Below the pieces are notes generated by a model. That model was not told the origin of the DNA and ran no database searches. It was given only the letters and a program-made list of their open reading frames with translations. From Butyricicoccus_A sp963588905 (lineage in GTDB: Bacteria > Bacillota > Clostridia > Oscillospirales > Butyricicoccaceae): 64,000 nt of DNA. Shown in pieces: positions 33,798 through 40,878 of this stretch; the stretch's first letter is position 1, and each line of letters opens with the position of its first letter. Position numbers and translations under genes: made by a program. The stretch lies in assembly GCA_963588905.1 (NCBI GenBank), contig CAVAJF010000007.1, positions 1 through 64,000 on the forward strand. The letters are read 5' to 3'.

Positions 33798-34730
33798 TTA
33801 CACAGCAAAATAGGTACATAAGCTCAGCATCATCGGCATGGTGATTGCGGAGAGCAAGGTGGAAAAGGCAATCATGCGGCCGGAATACCGGTAGTTTGTG
33901 CCGTACAGCTGAGCAAACATCGAGGATGCTACGGCGCACGGTGTCGCAATGCTGATAATCAGCACGTTGGCGACATCGTTGTCAATGTGGAGGATCTGCA
34001 TGATGAGAATGGTCAAGAAGGGAATGACCAGTAGGCGGAACAGGCAGACCAAATACATGGAACGATCCTTGACAATATCGAGCAGATTGCTTTGTGCGAG
34101 ATAGACGCCGAGAACAATCATTGCCAGCGGCGTGTTTAAGTTGCCCAAAAAGGTAATCGGTTCATCCAAGACGGCGGGCAGCGTTGTGGACGTCAAGAAG
34201 ATGGCAAGTCCGATAAAAAAACCGATGGTTCCGGGATTCAACAGGATTTTCTGCCAGCTCAGGCGAACCTTGCCGCGGTTGCCTGCGCGTGTCAGCAGCC
34301 AGACGCCAAACGTCCAAATGACGATATTCGTGGCAACGATATTGATGGAACCGATAAATACGCCGTCATCTCCGTATAACGCTTGCAGCAGAGGCAATGC
34401 CATAAAGCCATTGTTGGAAAAAATGACGCACATGCGTTTGTCGGCATAATCTGTGGTATCCTTGCGAAAGACCAGTGTGGCAATACCAATGCTGATAACG
34501 AGCAACAACATGGAGAGTACGAAAGCGATAATGAGTTTACCGAGCATATCTCGATCAAATTCTCGGCAAAAAGAGTGAATGATAATGGCGGGAGCGGCGA
34601 AATTGATGAGCAGTGCAGACATCTGTCCGGAGCCGGCGTCCGTCACGAGCTTATATTTGTAACAGATTGCACCGACACCGATGAGCAGAAACATGACGAC
34701 GATCTGCGTATATAATGCGGAAATATCCAT
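33798..34730 (-). CDS. AEC (auxin efflux carrier) family transporter
   Basis: 310-residue membrane protein with about ten helices. Family marks are the N-terminal FLLIGVGAICYKYKLV, the NFAAPAIIIHSF segment, SNNGFMALPLLQALYG, and a C-terminal half with ATPCAVASSMFAQLYG. AEC members export or import organic acids and other small anions; the substrate here is unknown. It is divergent from thiM, and shares the intergenic region and an inverted repeat with it. Start at 34730 chosen over the much longer open frame, which runs antisense through thiM. Confidence 0.85.
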   Translation of the reverse strand: MDISALYTQIVVMFLLIGVGAICYKYKLVTDAGSGQMSALLINFAAPAIIIHSFCREFDRDMLGKLIIAFVLSMLLLVISIGIATLVFRKDTTDYADKRMCVIFSNNGFMALPLLQALYGDDGVFIGSINIVATNIVIWTFGVWLLTRAGNRGKVRLSWQKILLNPGTIGFFIGLAIFLTSTTLPAVLDEPITFLGNLNTPLAMIVLGVYLAQSNLLDIVKDRSMYLVCLFRLLVIPFLTILIMQILHIDNDVANVLIISIATPCAVASSMFAQLYGTNYRYSGRMIAFSTLLSAITMPMMLSLCTYFAV

Positions 34731-34803
34731 ATGTATAGAAAACCTTTCTGTGAAACGATTGATTTTATGATACCACCCAGAGCATTCTCTGTCAAAGACT
34801 GAT

Positions 34804-34832
34804 TGACAGAAAGTGACTGACAGCGATATACT
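34804..34832 (+). promoter_or_regulatory. Promoter of thiM-thiE-HAD
   Basis: TTGACA, 17-bp spacer, TATACT. CTGTCAA (34789-34795) and TTGACAG (34804-34810) form an inverted repeat with an 8-nt spacer over the -35 box, a possible operator. No TPP aptamer was seen. Confidence 0.7.
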
Positions 34833-34868
34833 AAGACTTGTTAACCAAATAGAAAAGGAAATGCACAT

Positions 34869-35693
34869 ATGTTTGAAGAAATTTTGCAAAACGTGCGTCT
34901 GAAAAAGCCACTGACGCACTGTATTACCAATTACATTACGACCAATGACTGCGCCAATGTCGTGCTGGCGTGCGGCGCTTCTCCGACGATGGCAGAAGCA
35001 GAGCAGGAGGCGGCAGAGATTGCCGCGCAGGCAAATGGCGTGGACATCAATATTGGCAATTTGAATAGCCACACGGTTCTCGCCATGCATCGAGCCATTG
35101 CGGCAGCCAATCAGGCAAAGATTCCGGTTGTACTGGATCCGGTTGGCGCCGGTGCATCGTCCTATCGGATGCAGACGCTGCGTGACTTTTTTGCCCAGTA
35201 TCAGTTTTCCGTTGTGCGCGGCAATGTGTCTGAGCTGCTTGCTGTCGGCGGCGCGGCGTCCAATACCAAGGGTGTGGATGCAGGTGCAGCAGATGCCGTG
35301 ACAGAAGAAAATTTGGAGGAACGCGTGGCATTTTTCAAGCAGCTCAGCGCAAAACTCGGCGCTGTCGTTTCGGTGAGCGGTGCCATTGACATCATTGCTT
35401 CGCCGGAGAAGGCGTATATCTGCCGCAATGGTCACCCGATGATGTCGTGTGTCACAGGTACCGGCTGTATGCTGTCTGCGCTGACTGCGGCGTACTGCGG
35501 CGGCAATCCGGACAATATTCTGGAAGCTGCGGCAGCAGCAACTGTTGCGATGGGCGTTGCCGGAGATATTGCCTATCGAAAGACAACAGAGCAGGGATTG
35601 GGCACCGGCTCGTTCCGCGTCTATTTGATAGATGCAATTAGCTTGATGGATGCAGAGACACTGAATGGAGGAATGAAGGTTGAAATTCGATAA
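34869..35693 (+). CDS. thiM: Hydroxyethylthiazole kinase
   Basis: 274-residue salvage kinase that phosphorylates 4-methyl-5-hydroxyethylthiazole. It has KPLTHCITNYITTNDCANVV, the ATP/substrate segment LDPVGAGASSYR, RGNVSELLA, and the late VTGTGCMLSALTAA with the catalytic Cys. The RBS AAAGGAAA is upstream. It leads an operon with thiE and a HAD phosphatase; its end overlaps thiE by 14 bases. Confidence 0.95.
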   Translation: MFEEILQNVRLKKPLTHCITNYITTNDCANVVLACGASPTMAEAEQEAAEIAAQANGVDINIGNLNSHTVLAMHRAIAAANQAKIPVVLDPVGAGASSYRMQTLRDFFAQYQFSVVRGNVSELLAVGGAASNTKGVDAGAADAVTEENLEERVAFFKQLSAKLGAVVSVSGAIDIIASPEKAYICRNGHPMMSCVTGTGCMLSALTAAYCGGNPDNILEAAAAATVAMGVAGDIAYRKTTEQGLGTGSFRVYLIDAISLMDAETLNGGMKVEIR

Positions 35694-36339
35694 CAGAGGA
35701 CAGGCAGTAAAGCAAGCTATGCTGTTGTATGCAGTGACAGACCGCGCTTGGGTCGGAGATCGTACCCTGTACGAACAGGTCGAGGAGAGCTTGAAGGGCG
35801 GCGCAACCATCGTACAGATTCGTGAAAAGGGTCTGAATCATGAAGATTTTGTCGCAGAGGCAAAGGACATCGTCAAGCTGTGCCATGAATACGGCGTGAT
35901 GTGCATCATCAATGACGATGTGCAGGCGTGCTTGGAGAGCGGTGCAGACGGCGTGCATGTCGGTCAGGATGACATGGAAGCAGGAGATGTCCGCGCTATG
36001 CTGGGCGAGGACAAGATTATCGGTGTCTCGGCGCACAATGTAGAGGAAGCACAGCTCGCACAGGCGCGTGGTGCGGACTATCTCGGCGTTGGTGCCGTCC
36101 ATGCGACGGGAACCAAATCGGAGGCGAAGCCGCTGACCTGGCAGGATATTAAAGATATTTGCGACAGCGTGACCATTCCGATCACAGCGATTGGCGGTGT
36201 CAAGCTGGACAATATGCTGGAACTGCGCGGAACAGGGGTAGATGGTGTGGCGATTGTCTCGGGTATTTTTGCAGCACCGGATATTGAAAAAGCAACGAGA
36301 GAACTGCTTGCACAGGCGCGAAAGCTGGTGGAAGCATGA
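35680..36339 (+). CDS. thiE: Thiamine phosphate synthase
   Basis: 219-residue TIM barrel that joins HMP-PP and thiazole phosphate into thiamine phosphate. Marks are LLYAVTDRAWVG, VQIREKGLNHEDF, INDDVQACLESGADGVHVGQDD, GVSAHNVEEA, LGVGAVHATGTKSEA and the GGV phosphate loop. This is the true ThiE of the window; the other copy at 2751-3332 is TenI-like. The start is TTG (35680), 8 bases after GGAGG; no ATG fits the N-terminus. It overlaps thiM by 14 bases. Confidence 0.95.
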   Translation: MKFDNRGQAVKQAMLLYAVTDRAWVGDRTLYEQVEESLKGGATIVQIREKGLNHEDFVAEAKDIVKLCHEYGVMCIINDDVQACLESGADGVHVGQDDMEAGDVRAMLGEDKIIGVSAHNVEEAQLAQARGADYLGVGAVHATGTKSEAKPLTWQDIKDICDSVTIPITAIGGVKLDNMLELRGTGVDGVAIVSGIFAAPDIEKATRELLAQARKLVEA

Positions 36340-37007
36340 AATTGACCGGCGCAATTTTTGACTTGGACGGCACACTGCTTGATTCCATGCCGTATTGGGC
36401 GTCGGTCGGCACGCGATATTTGGAAGAACAGCATATAACCGTACCGGATGTGGAGCAGCTGGCGCTGCGCATCAAGACCATGACGCTGCCGGAGGCGGCA
36501 GATTATTTTCGCAGCGATTACGGGGTACAGGAGTCACAGGAGGCCATTTGTGCCCGCATCAATCACATGATTGAGGACGATTATCGGCTGCGTGCGCCGC
36601 TCAAAGCGGGCACGAGAGAAATGCTGGAGCAAATGAAGCAGCGTGGCGTGCGGATGTGTGTGGCGAGTGCCACAGATCATACGTTGGTCGAAGCGGCACT
36701 GCGCCGCGTTGGGGTGTTGGAGTATTTTTCGTTTATTTTGACCTGCGGTGATTTGCAGACGAGTAAAAATCTGCCGTATATTTTTGATACCTGCGCGGAG
36801 AAGCTCGGTACGGACAAGCGCACGACAGCGGTATTTGAGGACAGCCTGCATTGTGTGATTACAGCGTCCGGCGCGGGGTATCCGGTAGTCGGCGTGTATG
36901 ATGAATCGGCAAAAACGGAGACCGAAGAAATTCGCCGTCTCAGCCGATGCTTCCTCTATCGCTGGGAAGAATTGGATGTTGATTGCTTGGAGCGCAGCTT
37001 GGCGTGA
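36336..37007 (+). CDS. HAD-superfamily phosphatase (beta-PGM-like)
   Basis: 223-residue HAD hydrolase: FDLDGTLLDSM (motif I), VASATDHTLVEAAL (motif II), and FEDSLHCVITASGAG (motif IV). The cap is helical as in beta-phosphoglucomutase and related phosphatases. It overlaps thiE by 4 bases (ATGA). In this operon a phosphatase acting on thiamine phosphate or a thiamine precursor is a reasonable guess, but only from context. A general sugar-phosphate phosphatase is also possible. Confidence 0.85.
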   Translation: MKLTGAIFDLDGTLLDSMPYWASVGTRYLEEQHITVPDVEQLALRIKTMTLPEAADYFRSDYGVQESQEAICARINHMIEDDYRLRAPLKAGTREMLEQMKQRGVRMCVASATDHTLVEAALRRVGVLEYFSFILTCGDLQTSKNLPYIFDTCAEKLGTDKRTTAVFEDSLHCVITASGAGYPVVGVYDESAKTETEEIRRLSRCFLYRWEELDVDCLERSLA

Positions 37008-37015
37008 GAACCGGA

Positions 37016-37300
37016 CACCACAACATGTAGTGGTGTGCGAGCAGAGGGATAACAACATGAAAAAATTTTTTCTTGCGGGATTTGAAACGTTTTGCAAGAA
37101 ATGAACGGGTGTGGAAAACTTGGCATCTGTGCGAAAATAAAGTTGGGAGATTCCCGTATCTCAGAGCAATTCCATGCTCTACCATCGGGAATTCTTCGGA
37201 GCGGCATGGGAAATTCTGTGGAAAACTATTTCTCATGCCGCTGCAACAATCCGGGAGAAAAGTGAAAAACAGGAATGATTCCTGCAAGGTTGCACCTACC
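37016..37300. other. Intergenic region with several strong hairpins
   Basis: Between the HAD gene and the nrdD promoter no protein is evident apart from a 15-codon ORF at 37057. Hairpins: CACCAC/GTGGTG at about 37017-37036, CTTGC/GCAAG at 37073-37098, ATTCCCG/CGGGAAT enclosing GAGCA/TGCTC at 37151-37193, AGCGGCATGGGAAAT/ATTTCTCATGCCGCT at about 37200-37243, and CAGGAAT/ATTCCTG at 37270-37284. This could be a structured RNA on either strand. Confidence 0.45.
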
Positions 37301-37318
37301 ACAAGAGTTATGGGGCTA

Positions 37319-37347
37319 TTGACATCTGCTGATTGGCGTATTAAAAT
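37319..37347 (+). promoter_or_regulatory. Promoter of the nrd operon
   Basis: TTGACA, 17-bp spacer, TAAAAT; the start point lies near 37354, upstream of the two NrdR boxes. Confidence 0.75.
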
Positions 37348-37371
37348 ATGAGACAGTTCCAGTCGGACGGA

Positions 37372-37418
37372 ACACAAGATATAGTGTATCGCGGAAATGT
37401 TATGTGTATATTTTGTGT
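37372..37418 (+). promoter_or_regulatory. Paired NrdR boxes
   Basis: ACACAAGATATAGTGT (37372-37387) is a near-perfect NrdR box. A second, degenerate copy TGTGTATATTTTGTGT (37403-37418) keeps the right half. The two start 31 bases apart with a 15-base gap, the known helical phasing. NrdR should repress the class III reductase when dATP is high. The nrdR gene is not in the window. Confidence 0.82.
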
Positions 37419-37459
37419 TTTATCTGGCGGAAGAATATGAAGACAGAGGTGCGGCGGCG

Positions 37460-39778
37460 ATGATAAAGCAGATTGAAAAACGAGACGGCAGATGTGTGTT
37501 CTTTGATGTGACAAAGATTGCAAATGCTATCTACAAGGCTGCGGAGACATCCGGAGGACATGACTACCAGATGGCAATGCGTCTGGCGTTGGATGCAGCG
37601 GATTATATCGAGGCACACAGCCCGACAGACACGCCGACCGTAGAGTATGTGCAGGACGCCGTGGAAAAGACTCTGATTGAACAGGGACACGCAAAAACGG
37701 CAAAGGCATATATCCTGTACCGCAAGGAGCGTTCGCGTCAGCGCGAGATGAATACCGGACTCATGAAGATCTATGAGGATTTGACCTTCCAGTCCGCCGT
37801 GGAAAATGACATCAAACGCGAAAACGCCAACATTGACGGTGATACCGCCATGGGCACGATGTTGAAATACGGTTCGGAGGGTGCAAAACGCTTTAACGAG
37901 ATGTTCCTGCTCGAGCCGCGCATTGCAAAGGCGCATCGGGAAGGCGATATTCATATTCATGATTTTGACTTTTACACGCTGACGACAACTTGTACACAGA
38001 TTGATCTGCTCAAGCTGTTTCAAGGCGGTTTTTCGACCGGTCATGGTTTCCTGCGTGAGCCGAATGACATTCGCAGCTATTCTGCGCTCGCCTGTATTGC
38101 GATTCAGTCCAACCAGAACGACCAGCACGGCGGTCAGAGTGTACCGAATTTCGATTATAGCATGGCGCCCGGCGTAAAAAAGACGTATTGGCACAACTAT
38201 CGCGATAATCTGGCAAAGGCACTCGAAGCGTTTGATCTGGAAGACGAGGGATTGGAACCGGCAAAGGCATTGATTGCTTCGTGCGGCAAAAAGCCGGTTC
38301 TGGCGGATAATAACGGTGTGACAGAGGCCATTCGCGCGCGACTGATCGAACGCGGTGCGGAGGAACAGATCGCAGACCGTGTGATGGCGTTTACCGTCAA
38401 GTATGCACGCAAAGAAACCAAGCGAGGAACCTATCAGGCGATGGAAGCACTGGTACACAATCTCAACACCATGCATTCGCGCGCCGGTGCGCAGATTCCG
38501 TTCTCTTCGCTCAACTATGGCACAGACACCTCTCCGGAGGGCAGACTGGTCATGAAGAGTCTGCTGCTGGCGACAGAGGCAGGATTGGGCAATGGCGAGA
38601 CGTCGATTTTTCCGATTCACATTTTCAAGGTCAAGGAAGGCGTCAATTACAATCCGGGCGATCCGAACTATGACTTGTTCAAGCTGGCGATGCGAGTTTC
38701 CGCTAAACGCTTGTTCCCAAATTTCTCGTTTATTGATGCACCGTTTAATATTCAGTATTACAAGCCGGGACATCCGGAGACCGAGGCGGCATATATGGGC
38801 TGCCGTACTCGCGTGGCTGGCAATGTCTATGATCCATCCCGTGAGATTGTCAACGGCCGCGGCAATCTGAGTTTTACGTCGATCAATCTGCCGCGTCTGG
38901 CTATCAAGGCAAAGGGGAATACAGATGTGTTCTTCCGTTCGCTGGATGATATGCTGGATCTTGTCGTCGATCAGCTGCTGGCGCGTTTCAAAATTCAGGC
39001 GGAGAAGCGCGTGCGCAATTATCCGTTTTTAATGGGTCAGGGCATCTGGCTGGATTCGGATAAGCTCGGACCGGATGATAAAGTGGGCGAGGTGCTCAAG
39101 CATGGCACCTTGACGGTAGGATTTATCGGTCTGGCAGAGTGCCTCAAGGCATTGATGGGTGTGCATCACGGTGAATCGGAACAGGCACAGCGCATGGGTC
39201 TGAAAATTGTTTCCCGTATGCGGGCGCGCATGGATGAGGAGAGCCGTAAGACCGGATTGAATTTCTCGGTCATTGCCACACCGGCAGAAGGCCTTTCCGG
39301 ACGCTTTGTCCGTCTGGACAAAAAGCGCTATGGCGTGATTCCGGGCGTCACGGATCGTGACTATTACACCAACTCCTTCCATGTACCGGTCTACTATCCG
39401 ATCAGTGCGTTTAAGAAGATTCGTTTGGAAGCGCCGTATCATGCGCTGACTAACGGCGGACACATCAGCTATGTAGAGCTGGATGGCGACCCGACACAGA
39501 ATCTCGAGGCGTTTGAGGCGGTTGTCCGTTATATGAAGGAGTGCGGCATTGGATACGGCTCCATCAACCATCCGGTAGACCGTGACCCGATTTGCGGATA
39601 CACAGGCATCATTGACGATGTGTGCCCGCGCTGTGGACGTCGTGAGGGCGAGGCTGTCAGCGTTGAAAAGCTGCGGCAGCTCGGTGTATATAAAAAGTAC
39701 AACAGCGATACGATTGGCTATCATGGGGATCTCAACGAAGAGAGAGACCGTCAGCCGAACCCGCTGCATGAGATATAG
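37460..39778 (+). CDS. nrdD: Class III ribonucleotide reductase, large chain without glycyl-radical tail
   Basis: 772-residue anaerobic ribonucleoside-triphosphate reductase. An ATP-cone (1-90, KQIEKRDGRCVFFDVTKIAN) is followed by the ten-stranded barrel (DIHIHDFDFY; CIAIQSNQNDQHGGQS; GNLSFTSINLPRLAI). Near the end come CGYTG (Cys712) and CPRC (722, 725), part of the zinc site. The chain then stops at a TAG before the glycyl-radical motif, which is on the next ORF in the same frame. The start at 37460 follows AGAGGTG; the frame is open further upstream through the NrdR boxes. Confidence 0.93.
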   Translation: MIKQIEKRDGRCVFFDVTKIANAIYKAAETSGGHDYQMAMRLALDAADYIEAHSPTDTPTVEYVQDAVEKTLIEQGHAKTAKAYILYRKERSRQREMNTGLMKIYEDLTFQSAVENDIKRENANIDGDTAMGTMLKYGSEGAKRFNEMFLLEPRIAKAHREGDIHIHDFDFYTLTTTCTQIDLLKLFQGGFSTGHGFLREPNDIRSYSALACIAIQSNQNDQHGGQSVPNFDYSMAPGVKKTYWHNYRDNLAKALEAFDLEDEGLEPAKALIASCGKKPVLADNNGVTEAIRARLIERGAEEQIADRVMAFTVKYARKETKRGTYQAMEALVHNLNTMHSRAGAQIPFSSLNYGTDTSPEGRLVMKSLLLATEAGLGNGETSIFPIHIFKVKEGVNYNPGDPNYDLFKLAMRVSAKRLFPNFSFIDAPFNIQYYKPGHPETEAAYMGCRTRVAGNVYDPSREIVNGRGNLSFTSINLPRLAIKAKGNTDVFFRSLDDMLDLVVDQLLARFKIQAEKRVRNYPFLMGQGIWLDSDKLGPDDKVGEVLKHGTLTVGFIGLAECLKALMGVHHGESEQAQRMGLKIVSRMRARMDEESRKTGLNFSVIATPAEGLSGRFVRLDKKRYGVIPGVTDRDYYTNSFHVPVYYPISAFKKIRLEAPYHALTNGGHISYVELDGDPTQNLEAFEAVVRYMKECGIGYGSINHPVDRDPICGYTGIIDDVCPRCGRREGEAVSVEKLRQLGVYKKYNSDTIGYHGDLNEERDRQPNPLHEI

Positions 39779-39790
39779 GAGGACACGAAG

Positions 39791-39991
39791 ATGAATGAAC
39801 TGAACCATGTAACGTACAATGAGAAGGGCGAAGCTATGATAGGAAAGGGCGTTGGCTTTGAGCGCATTCGCCGCATCACCGGTTATTTGGTTGGAACGCT
39901 CGACCGTTTTAACGATGCCAAGCGAGCAGAGGAACATGATCGTGTCAAGCATGATGTGCGCCGCGCCGCATCCGACAGAAAGAGTGCATGA
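39791..39991 (+). CDS. Glycyl-radical tail of NrdD on a separate ORF
   Basis: 66-residue protein whose ERIRRITGYLVGTLDRFN and DAKRAEEHDRVKH match the C-terminal end of NrdD proteins. Gly31 (ITGYLVG) corresponds to the radical glycine. It is in the same frame as nrdD, with one TAG and four codons between them. The TAG forms part of AGGAGG, 8 bases before this ATG, so it can be translated on its own. It may therefore work as a separate subunit, or TAG read-through may join the two. It overlaps nrdG by 4 bases. Confidence 0.85.
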   Translation: MNELNHVTYNEKGEAMIGKGVGFERIRRITGYLVGTLDRFNDAKRAEEHDRVKHDVRRAASDRKSA

Positions 39992-40503
39992 GCAAGATGA
40001 AGGATGAACTTCTTCGCGTTGCCGGAGTCATTGACGAATCAATCGTGGATGGCCCCGGCATCCGCTTTGTTATCTTTACACAGGGATGTCCGCATGATTG
40101 TCCGGGCTGCCATAACCCGCAGACGCATGACTTCTCCGGCGGAGAATCGATACATTTGTCGCGTCTGTATGAGGATATCATGGAAAATCCTTTGGTATCC
40201 GGCGTGACGCTGTCCGGCGGAGAGCCGTTTTGTCAGCCGGAGCCGCTCGCAGAGCTGGCACAGGAGCTAAAACATCACGGCAAGCATATCATGGCTTACA
40301 CCGGCTATACATGGGAGCAGCTGCGAGACAAGCATGACGCGGCGATAGAACACCTGTTGGCGCAGTGCGATGTTTTGGTTGACGGACGCTTTATCGAGTC
40401 GCAAAAGGATATGGCACTGCGTTTTCGGGGAAGCAAGAATCAGCGTCTGATTGATGTGCAGAAGTCTCTGCGGGAAGATCACGTTGTACTTGCTGAGATG
40501 TAA
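39988..40503 (+). CDS. nrdG: Anaerobic ribonucleotide reductase activase
   Basis: 171-residue radical SAM protein that makes the glycyl radical on NrdD. Cluster motif CPHDCPGCHN (CxxxCxxC) at about residues 34-41, then SGGEPFCQPEPL. The early ESIVDGPGIRFVIFTQGC is typical of NrdG. It overlaps the glycyl-radical ORF by 4 bases (ATGA), so activase and radical subunit are co-translated. Normal length. Confidence 0.95.
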   Translation: MSKMKDELLRVAGVIDESIVDGPGIRFVIFTQGCPHDCPGCHNPQTHDFSGGESIHLSRLYEDIMENPLVSGVTLSGGEPFCQPEPLAELAQELKHHGKHIMAYTGYTWEQLRDKHDAAIEHLLAQCDVLVDGRFIESQKDMALRFRGSKNQRLIDVQKSLREDHVVLAEM

Positions 40504-40553
40504 AGAAAACGCTAAAAAATTCCAAAGTAGTTGTGCAATTTGTCAAAAGACTA

Positions 40554-40581
40554 TTGACAAATTACCAGCTGATATTATAAT
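40554..40581 (+). promoter_or_regulatory. Promoter of the candidate ncRNA
   Basis: TTGACA, 16-bp spacer, TATAAT; start point near 40588. Confidence 0.75.
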
Positions 40582-40587
40582 AAATGT

Positions 40588-40809
40588 ATAAAGTACAATT
40601 TCCACCAACGAACAGAATATATGTACTGTGTGCGATAAGGGGAAAGATCGCATGCAGGGTTCTGGACGGTGGTTCTCGGCATTGGATATGTGTCATTCGG
40701 ATATTCAGATCTGAAATTTGCACATGATAAGCTGCAGAAGGAAATCATGTGAGACGGTACTTTGTTGTAAAAGAAAGGCCTGTTCCAATGGAGAGTGGAA
40801 CGGGCTTTT
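40588..40809 (+). ncRNA. Candidate structured non-coding RNA
   Basis: About 220 bases between a strong promoter and a terminator, with no convincing gene. The 5' end AAAGTAC (40590-40596) pairs with GTACTTT (40757-40763) and ATTTCC (40598-40603) with GGAAAT (40739-40744), closing a long rod. Inside are TGCGAT/ATCGCA (about 40631-40652) and ACATGAT/ATCATGT, the latter competing with the ATTTCC pairing. The layout resembles a 6S-type RNA, but I cannot confirm the family. A 20-codon ORF with an AGGGG site (40652-40714) is also present. Confidence 0.5.
40776..40809 (+). terminator. Terminator of the candidate ncRNA
   Basis: GCCTGTTCCA / TGGAACGGGC with an 8-nt loop and TTTT. Confidence 0.75.
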
Positions 40810-40827
40810 CGCTTGCTTGAAAAAATA

Positions 40828-40860
40828 AGAAAAAGCCGATGGCGATGCCATCGGCTTTGC
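40828..40860 (-). terminator. Terminator of the CoA-transferase gene
   Basis: On the minus strand AAAGCCGATGGC / GCCATCGGCTTT with a tight loop, followed by TTTTTCTTATTTTTT. Confidence 0.9.
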
Positions 40861-40878
40861 TGCTTCCATATAGGAAAA

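Noticed and set aside
33798..35810. Minus-strand frame of 670 codons upstream of the AEC transporter
   Set aside because: Only the last 310 codons look like a transporter; the 5' part is antisense to thiM and has no RBS.
37057..37104. 15-codon ORF MKKFFLAGF... before nrdD
   Set aside because: Too short to support as a gene and no clear RBS; kept only as part of the structured region.
37400..38773. Minus-strand frame of 457 codons opposite nrdD
   Set aside because: Shadow of nrdD; no motif, no RBS.
39776..39778. TAG in nrdD as a pyrrolysine codon
   Set aside because: No pyl genes in the window, the position is not a known Pyl site, and the TAG forms a perfect RBS for the next ORF; not excluded, but less likely than a split.
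40588..40809. tmRNA, RNase P RNA or SRP RNA in the nrdG-but gap
   Set aside because: The diagnostic conserved stretches of these RNAs are not present.
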